This document shows, in pieces, positions 5,494 to 10,236 of a DNA stretch of 10,236 bases. A program made the translations under genes and the position numbers. Position 1 is the stretch's first letter, and each line of letters starts with the position of its first letter. This DNA is from Gammaproteobacteria bacterium (GTDB lineage: Bacteria; Pseudomonadota; Gammaproteobacteria; GRL18): the NCBI GenBank assembly GCA_027076245.1, contig JALTKC010000520.1, positions 1-10,236 of the forward strand. Direction: 5' to 3'. Under the pieces are notes generated by a model, which made no database searches, was not told where the DNA came from, and worked only from the letters and a program-made list of their open reading frames with translations.

Positions 5494-8400
5494 TCAGGCT
5501 ATCTGTTGCCACCTTTTCTCCAGCCGTTTCACTGAAACCGGCTGGCAGGTTTTAAGCTCCTGAGCAAAAAGAGATATTCTCAACTCTTCAATTAACCAGC
5601 GAAATTCCATTAATTCCGGCCAGGCAAAAAACAGTTCAGTTGGACTGTTCTTATCGGTTTTTAGCTGATCTTGTAACTGCTCAATACGATTCTGATAGTT
5701 TTCCCATAAAGGCATGATCTGAGCCTGATTCAGAGCGTCTCGACGATAATCATTGCGGGCTTTTTCCAGACGCAATTGCATCCCCTTAAAATATCTTGGC
5801 AGCCGTTTAAGCCACTGCATTGGCGTCCTTGCCACAAAGCCGGGATAAACCAGCTGCTTTTGCTGGGCTTTAATATCGGCTATGGTTTTAACCAGATTAA
5901 ACGGTATATTGCCCTTCAGGGTTTTAGACAGTTTCTGAGCCTCCTGCAGGATATTGAGCACAGTACCCATAAGTTCAGTACCGTCTTCAGTCTCCAGCTC
6001 CGACTGCAGTACAGACAACAATTGTTTAAACTGCTGTTTGCTGCGAACCTGGTGCAGCTGTGTAATCGACTCAATATTCCCCTGCTGCAGAACCTTTTGC
6101 AGCGCATTAACCAGCAACGCCTGTATAATATCCTGTCTGAGCACCTGACAGGAGCCAAAAGCCGTAAATAATAAACAGGCCTTATTAATATCCGGTAATT
6201 GTTTCTGCAGCACCTTTAGCTGTGGCTGCAAGGCCAGAAACAGCAATCGCCAGAGACCCTGCGCATGGTTGATCCGGGCAGTTTCCACCTGATCAAACAA
6301 TTTAATGGCTACACTGTCCTGCTGATCCTGTAACGCCGGGTACAGTGTCATAAGCAGACCGTGACGGTCAATTTCCATTTGCTCATCCAGATTATCAAAA
6401 TCCCAGCTCTTAATCCCCTGACGTTCTATAGAATCTTCCACCACAGCATCCAGCTGTGCCATGGCTTTATCAGACCACTGCTGTTTTAGTTGCTGAAAGT
6501 CCCGGGATGAATCCAGTTCCTGGCCATTATTATCCATCAGCCTGAAATTCATTTTCAGATGTTCCGGTATTTTAGTATCAAAGTCCGCATGAATGCTTTT
6601 AGACATTTCATGTTCCAGCTGATTGGCCAGAGTGTAAGACAGGCGGGATTTTAAAAACGCTACCAGAGTCGGTATCAATTCACCTTCACGGTAGGGTACC
6701 GCTTCCAGAAAGGCCGTCACAGTATCGGGTACCGGCACAAACTGTTTGCGGATCACCTTGGGCAGAGCCCGGATCAACAGAGTAATTTTTTCCCGGATCA
6801 GCCCTGGTACCAGCCAGTCAAATACCGATTCATCCAGCTGGTTAATCACAGCCAGAGGCAGAATCACCGTTACACCATCCAGAGCATGACCGGGCAGAAA
6901 GTGGTATTCCAGTGGCAGCTGTAGATCACCGCTCTGGATATAAGGAGGATAAAGTTCATCAGAAATATGATCGGAATCTTTCTTAAGCAGGTCTTCCTGC
7001 TTAAGAAACAGATAGTCCGGCTGCTCCTTTTCAACTTTCCGGCGCCATTGTTCAAAGGCCGAACGGGAGTATAGATAATGCCCTTCTTTACCCCGCTGCT
7101 GCAGATCATGGCAGATATGCTGCTGGTAAAACTCAAAAATCACCAGATCATCCACCAGCAGATCCTTACGTCTGGACTTATGCTCAAGATGCTCCAGTTC
7201 CCTGATTAAATCCAGATTATGCTGGATAAAAGGCGGTATTTGCCGGTTATGATCCCGATATTCGCCAGTGACCAGCGCATCGCGGATAAAAATTTCCTGG
7301 GCAACCTGTGGATCAACCGGGCCGTAATTAACCTTCTTTTTTGGATTAATGGTCAAGCCATATAAAGTGACTCTGGACCAGGCCGAGACCTGTCCGCTTT
7401 TAGCTTCCCAGAACGGGTCAAAATAATGGTGCTTCAGCAGATGCCGGGCCTGCTGCTCCAGCCATACCGGTTCAATACCGGCCACAATGCGGGCATAGAC
7501 AGCTGAGGTTTCCACAATTTCCGCGGCCATAATCCATTTGGGTTTGCTTTTATAGAGTTTTGAACCGGGGAAAATACCAAAACGCATATTCCGGGCGCCA
7601 AGATAGGTATTTTTATCTTCCTTAAAGCCGATATTACCCAGAAAACCGGTGAGTAAAGCCTGATGAACGGCCGTATAATTCAGACGTTTATCATCATCTG
7701 AAAACAGTTCATTGTCTGCCACATCAGGCAGTTTATTAAAGCGAAACTTTAATTCCCTGGTCTGGGTATAAAGCTGCTGATACAATTCCCGCCATTCCCG
7801 CATACGCATAAAGGATAAAAAGTGGCTCTGGCAGTATTTACGCAGTTTATTTTGCGACAGATGCCGCCGCTGTGCTTCATAACGAAACCATAAATTCAGG
7901 TAAGTGATAAAGTCCGACTGTTTACTGGCATACTGATTGTGTTTTTCATCAGCCGCCTGTTGTTTGTCTGCCGGACGCTCCCGGGGATCCTGACAGCTCA
8001 AAGCTGAAGCGATAATCAATACTTCGGATAACACACCTGCTTTTTCTGCGGCAATAATCACCCGCCCTATTCTGGGATCCACTGATAAACGGGACAGGGA
8101 ACGGCCAATGGCTGTCAGACGGCGTTGCGGAGTAATCGCTCCTAACTGCTCCAGCAGTAAAAAACCGTCATTAATCTGTTTGGGTGATGGTTTTTCCAGA
8201 AACGGAAATGCCTTAATGTCTCCCAGGTGCAGCGACAGCATCTGCAGAATTACCTGAGCCAGATTGGTTCTTAACAATTCCGGTTCGGTAAAGGCTGGCC
8301 GCTGATTATGATCTTCTTCACTGTACAGACGAATCGCTACCCCGTCACTGACCCGGCCGCATCGGCCACTGCGCTGACGGGCAGAGGCCTGGGATATTTT

Positions 8401-9624
8401 TTCAATGGGCAGACGCTGAATTTTGTGGCGGACACTGTAGCGGCTGATACGGGCATAACCCGTATCAATAACATAGCGGATACCCGGTACCGTCAGGGAG
8501 GTTTCTGCAACATTAGTGGCCAGAATAATACGCTGTCTGGAATGGGGTGCAAAAATCCGGCTTTGTTCTGCCGGCGACAGACGAGCATACAGAGGCAGAA
8601 TTTCCGTACGCTGCTCATGGTGATAAACCGGGTGTTTGCGCAGGGCTTCCGTGGTTTCACGAATTTCCTTTTCACCGGACAGAAACACCAGAATATCACC
8701 GTCCTGCTCCTGACTCAGTTCATCCACCGCCGCTACAATACCGTCCGTCATAGCCTGTTCATCCTGTAAAGGGCGGTAACGGATTTCAACGGGATAAGTG
8801 CGCCCGGAGACTTCAATCACCGGAGCCTGATTAAAAAATTCAGCAAAGCGCTCCGTATCAATAGTGGCTGAGGTAATAATAACCCGCAGATCAGGCCGGC
8901 GAGGCAGGATCTGCTTAATATAGCCCAACAGAAAATCAATATTAAGACTGCGCTCATGGGCTTCATCTATAATAATGGTATCGTATTGATTTAAAAACCG
9001 ATCGGTCTGAGTCTCCGCAAGCAGAATACCGTCAGTCATCAGTTTAATCAGGGTGTCGGGATGACTACGGTCACTGAAACGCACCTTAAAACCCACCTTG
9101 TCACCCAGGGGTGTATGCAGTTCCTCTGCTATTCGGGTGGCCACACTGCGGGCGGCCAGCCGCCGGGGCTGGGTATGGGCAATCTGGCCATAAATCCCCC
9201 GCCCGGCCAGCAGGGCAATTTTAGGCAGTTGCGTGGTTTTTCCTGAACCGGTTTCACCGGCCACTACTATAACCTGATGCTGTTCCAGTAATTGTTTAAT
9301 CTGCTGCGCTTTTTGAGTAACTGGCAGTTCTAACGGAAACGCCACTTTGGGAACTCCCTGCCGGCGCTGCCCAACTCTGGCTATGGATTGTTCAATACTC
9401 TGTTCACAAAGCACAAATTTTTGCTCCAGTTGTCTAAGCAGTTTATTATTATCAGCACTTTTTTTTCTGCTTTTCTGTCTGGAGTTGTTAAATGAGAGTT
9501 TTTTTTGTTGCTGTTTTAATTGCGCAAGCTGTTTTTTAAGAGGATATCGATCATACAGATAGCATTGCTCTATCAGCCCGGATAAACGTGCATAATATTT
9601 CTGATGGGTACTGGACTGCGGCAT
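5494..9624 (-). CDS. hrpA: ATP-dependent RNA helicase HrpA (DEAH box)
   Basis: A large cytosolic DEAH-box RNA helicase. In E. coli HrpA has been tied to fimbrial mRNA processing and to rescue of stalled ribosomes. The 1376 residues hold: a basic, Gln/Lys-rich N-terminal segment (about 1-90); Walker A 'GETGSGKT' (123-130); 'TQPRR' (151-155); 'DEAH' (220-223); 'SAT' (252-254); 'LATNVAETSLTVPGI' (368-382); motif VI 'QRSGRCGR' (417-424); then HA2/winged-helix and OB-fold regions (roughly 480-720) and the long HrpA-specific C-terminal half of DUF3418 type. All catalytic motifs are intact. It is about 75 residues longer than E. coli HrpA (1300), part of this in the charged N-terminus. The chosen ATG gives the expected N-terminal extension; its ribosome binding site is weak. 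It appears monocistronic, facing the SAP-like gene. Confidence 0.96.
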   Translation of the reverse strand: MPQSSTHQKYYARLSGLIEQCYLYDRYPLKKQLAQLKQQQKKLSFNNSRQKSRKKSADNNKLLRQLEQKFVLCEQSIEQSIARVGQRRQGVPKVAFPLELPVTQKAQQIKQLLEQHQVIVVAGETGSGKTTQLPKIALLAGRGIYGQIAHTQPRRLAARSVATRIAEELHTPLGDKVGFKVRFSDRSHPDTLIKLMTDGILLAETQTDRFLNQYDTIIIDEAHERSLNIDFLLGYIKQILPRRPDLRVIITSATIDTERFAEFFNQAPVIEVSGRTYPVEIRYRPLQDEQAMTDGIVAAVDELSQEQDGDILVFLSGEKEIRETTEALRKHPVYHHEQRTEILPLYARLSPAEQSRIFAPHSRQRIILATNVAETSLTVPGIRYVIDTGYARISRYSVRHKIQRLPIEKISQASARQRSGRCGRVSDGVAIRLYSEEDHNQRPAFTEPELLRTNLAQVILQMLSLHLGDIKAFPFLEKPSPKQINDGFLLLEQLGAITPQRRLTAIGRSLSRLSVDPRIGRVIIAAEKAGVLSEVLIIASALSCQDPRERPADKQQAADEKHNQYASKQSDFITYLNLWFRYEAQRRHLSQNKLRKYCQSHFLSFMRMREWRELYQQLYTQTRELKFRFNKLPDVADNELFSDDDKRLNYTAVHQALLTGFLGNIGFKEDKNTYLGARNMRFGIFPGSKLYKSKPKWIMAAEIVETSAVYARIVAGIEPVWLEQQARHLLKHHYFDPFWEAKSGQVSAWSRVTLYGLTINPKKKVNYGPVDPQVAQEIFIRDALVTGEYRDHNRQIPPFIQHNLDLIRELEHLEHKSRRKDLLVDDLVIFEFYQQHICHDLQQRGKEGHYLYSRSAFEQWRRKVEKEQPDYLFLKQEDLLKKDSDHISDELYPPYIQSGDLQLPLEYHFLPGHALDGVTVILPLAVINQLDESVFDWLVPGLIREKITLLIRALPKVIRKQFVPVPDTVTAFLEAVPYREGELIPTLVAFLKSRLSYTLANQLEHEMSKSIHADFDTKIPEHLKMNFRLMDNNGQELDSSRDFQQLKQQWSDKAMAQLDAVVEDSIERQGIKSWDFDNLDEQMEIDRHGLLMTLYPALQDQQDSVAIKLFDQVETARINHAQGLWRLLFLALQPQLKVLQKQLPDINKACLLFTAFGSCQVLRQDIIQALLVNALQKVLQQGNIESITQLHQVRSKQQFKQLLSVLQSELETEDGTELMGTVLNILQEAQKLSKTLKGNIPFNLVKTIADIKAQQKQLVYPGFVARTPMQWLKRLPRYFKGMQLRLEKARNDYRRDALNQAQIMPLWENYQNRIEQLQDQLKTDKNSPTELFFAWPELMEFRWLIEELRISLFAQELKTCQPVSVKRLEKRWQQIA

Positions 9625-9712
9625 AAGTCTTCGCTGACAGGGTCAATTAACAATGATAAATAAGCATCCATAAAAACCAGGCCAGGGTAATTATTCTGTA
9701 GATTTACTGTGG

Positions 9713-10236
9713 TTAGCCGGACGCCTGTAAAAATTCAGGCAGCCTATAATACATCTTCCTGGCAGGAGGGTAAAATTTTCCAGCGATATACTCACGAACC
9801 GGCGGATAAAGGAACAGCGGTACAAAAACCAGCGACAGCGCCAGACCGCCGGCAATAATATCTGAGATCCAGTGCCCGCCGCCGGCCAGACGGGGAATAG
9901 AAAAAATAATCATCCCCAAAAGAACAGCCCCGGCATAAGCCAGCGGCAGTCTGAAAATCATAAAGAACCCCAGCAGCAGTAACACACTGGCATGATCACC
10001 GGGAAAGCTTTTATTGGTGGTATCTTTTATTTTTTCAATATCAAGAAAAAAATCAGGAATTTGTGAAATTAAAACGGCCTGCGACCTTAAATCATCCACC
10101 AGCGTTGGTGAGAATCGATAAAAATCAACCACAAGCCGGGAAGCCAGCATGGCAATCAGTAAAGCAAACAACATAAAAAAACCGTATTGTATCAGCTCAA
10201 TGCGTTGTTCTCTGGTTTTACAGCGGAAGTAATAAA
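9713..10236 (-). CDS. PAP2-superfamily membrane phosphatase, 5'-truncated by window edge
   Basis: A polytopic membrane protein of the PAP2/type 2 phosphatidic acid phosphatase group, which removes phosphate from lipid or isoprenoid phosphates. The frame has no stop from 9715 to the window end, so the ATG at 10174 is probably internal: 20 further codons upstream are open and lead straight into a membrane helix. Counting that M as 1, motif 2 reads 'SFPGDHAS' (Asp instead of Ser in the usual PSGH). Motif 3 reads 'PRLAGGGHWISD', with the expected R-x5-H-x3-D. A degenerate motif 1 is R13-x6-R20 followed by FSP. At least four hydrophobic segments are seen. Both catalytic histidines are present, so activity is plausible; the substrate cannot be assigned. 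The gene lies 88 bp upstream of hrpA on the same strand. Confidence 0.82.
   Translation of the reverse strand, partial: YYFRCKTREQRIELIQYGFFMLFALLIAMLASRLVVDFYRFSPTLVDDLRSQAVLISQIPDFFLDIEKIKDTTNKSFPGDHASVLLLLGFFMIFRLPLAYAGAVLLGMIIFSIPRLAGGGHWISDIIAGGLALSLVFVPLFLYPPVREYIAGKFYPPARKMYYRLPEFLQASG

Noticed and set aside
5776..6171. 131-codon open frame on the + strand
   Set aside because: It is antisense to the hrpA C-terminal region and shows no recognisable domain.
8308..8769. 153-codon open frame on the + strand
   Set aside because: It lies wholly opposite the conserved helicase motifs of hrpA, and its translation shows no recognisable domain.
9625..9712. Terminator between the PAP2 gene and hrpA
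   Set aside because: On the - strand CCTGGCCTGG precedes TTTTT, but the two CCTGG copies are direct, not inverted, so no stable stem forms.
10172..10174. ATG as the true start of the PAP2 gene
   Set aside because: The frame continues open to the window edge and no ribosome binding site precedes this ATG; the upstream residues lead into the same membrane helix.

Overview
The window looks like a piece of a gammaproteobacterial chromosome with moderate-to-low G+C. The markers are a CheV-type chemotaxis coupling protein, a full-length HrpA DEAH-box RNA helicase, a DUF2835-type small protein and a long GGA-rich RNA resembling the CsrB/RsmZ family. No species can be named from the sequence alone. 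I see no tRNA, rRNA, insertion sequence, phage gene or CRISPR array; this reads as core genome.

Layout, left to right. (1) 1-591 (+) is the 3' part of a cheV-like gene, cut by the window edge and followed by a stem-loop. (2) 737-3233 (+) is a two-gene operon. It encodes a sensor histidine kinase with an exported PhnD-like ligand-binding domain (TtrS-type architecture) and a FixJ/TtrR-type LuxR-family response regulator, overlapping by 8 bp. (3) 3234-4038 is an 805-bp stretch with no protein gene. It holds the operon's terminator-like hairpins and then a candidate CsrA/RsmA-sequestering small RNA at about 3464-3954. That segment carries 25 GGA motifs on the + strand against 3 on the - strand, many in hairpin loops, and ends in a strong intrinsic terminator. 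(4) 4039-4395 (+) is a single-domain PilZ protein (putative c-di-GMP effector), followed by a 17-bp tandem repeat at its convergent junction with the next genes. (5) 5096-4463 (-) encodes a DUF2835-like protein and a pentapeptide-repeat protein. (6) 5257-5463 (+) encodes a small SAP-like protein with four cysteines, transcribed divergently from (5). (7) 9624-5494 (-) is hrpA. (8) 10236-9713 (-) is a membrane phosphatase of the PAP2 superfamily, cut by the right edge; its frame is open to the last base.

Functional reading (inference). Chemotaxis (CheV), a periplasmic-ligand two-component system, a Csr/Rsm-type RNA and a PilZ protein lie within 4.4 kb. All belong to classes that commonly act in the switch between motile and sessile life. 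The sequence does not show that they form one circuit. The most interesting element is the GGA-rich RNA, because annotation by protein similarity would leave its region blank.
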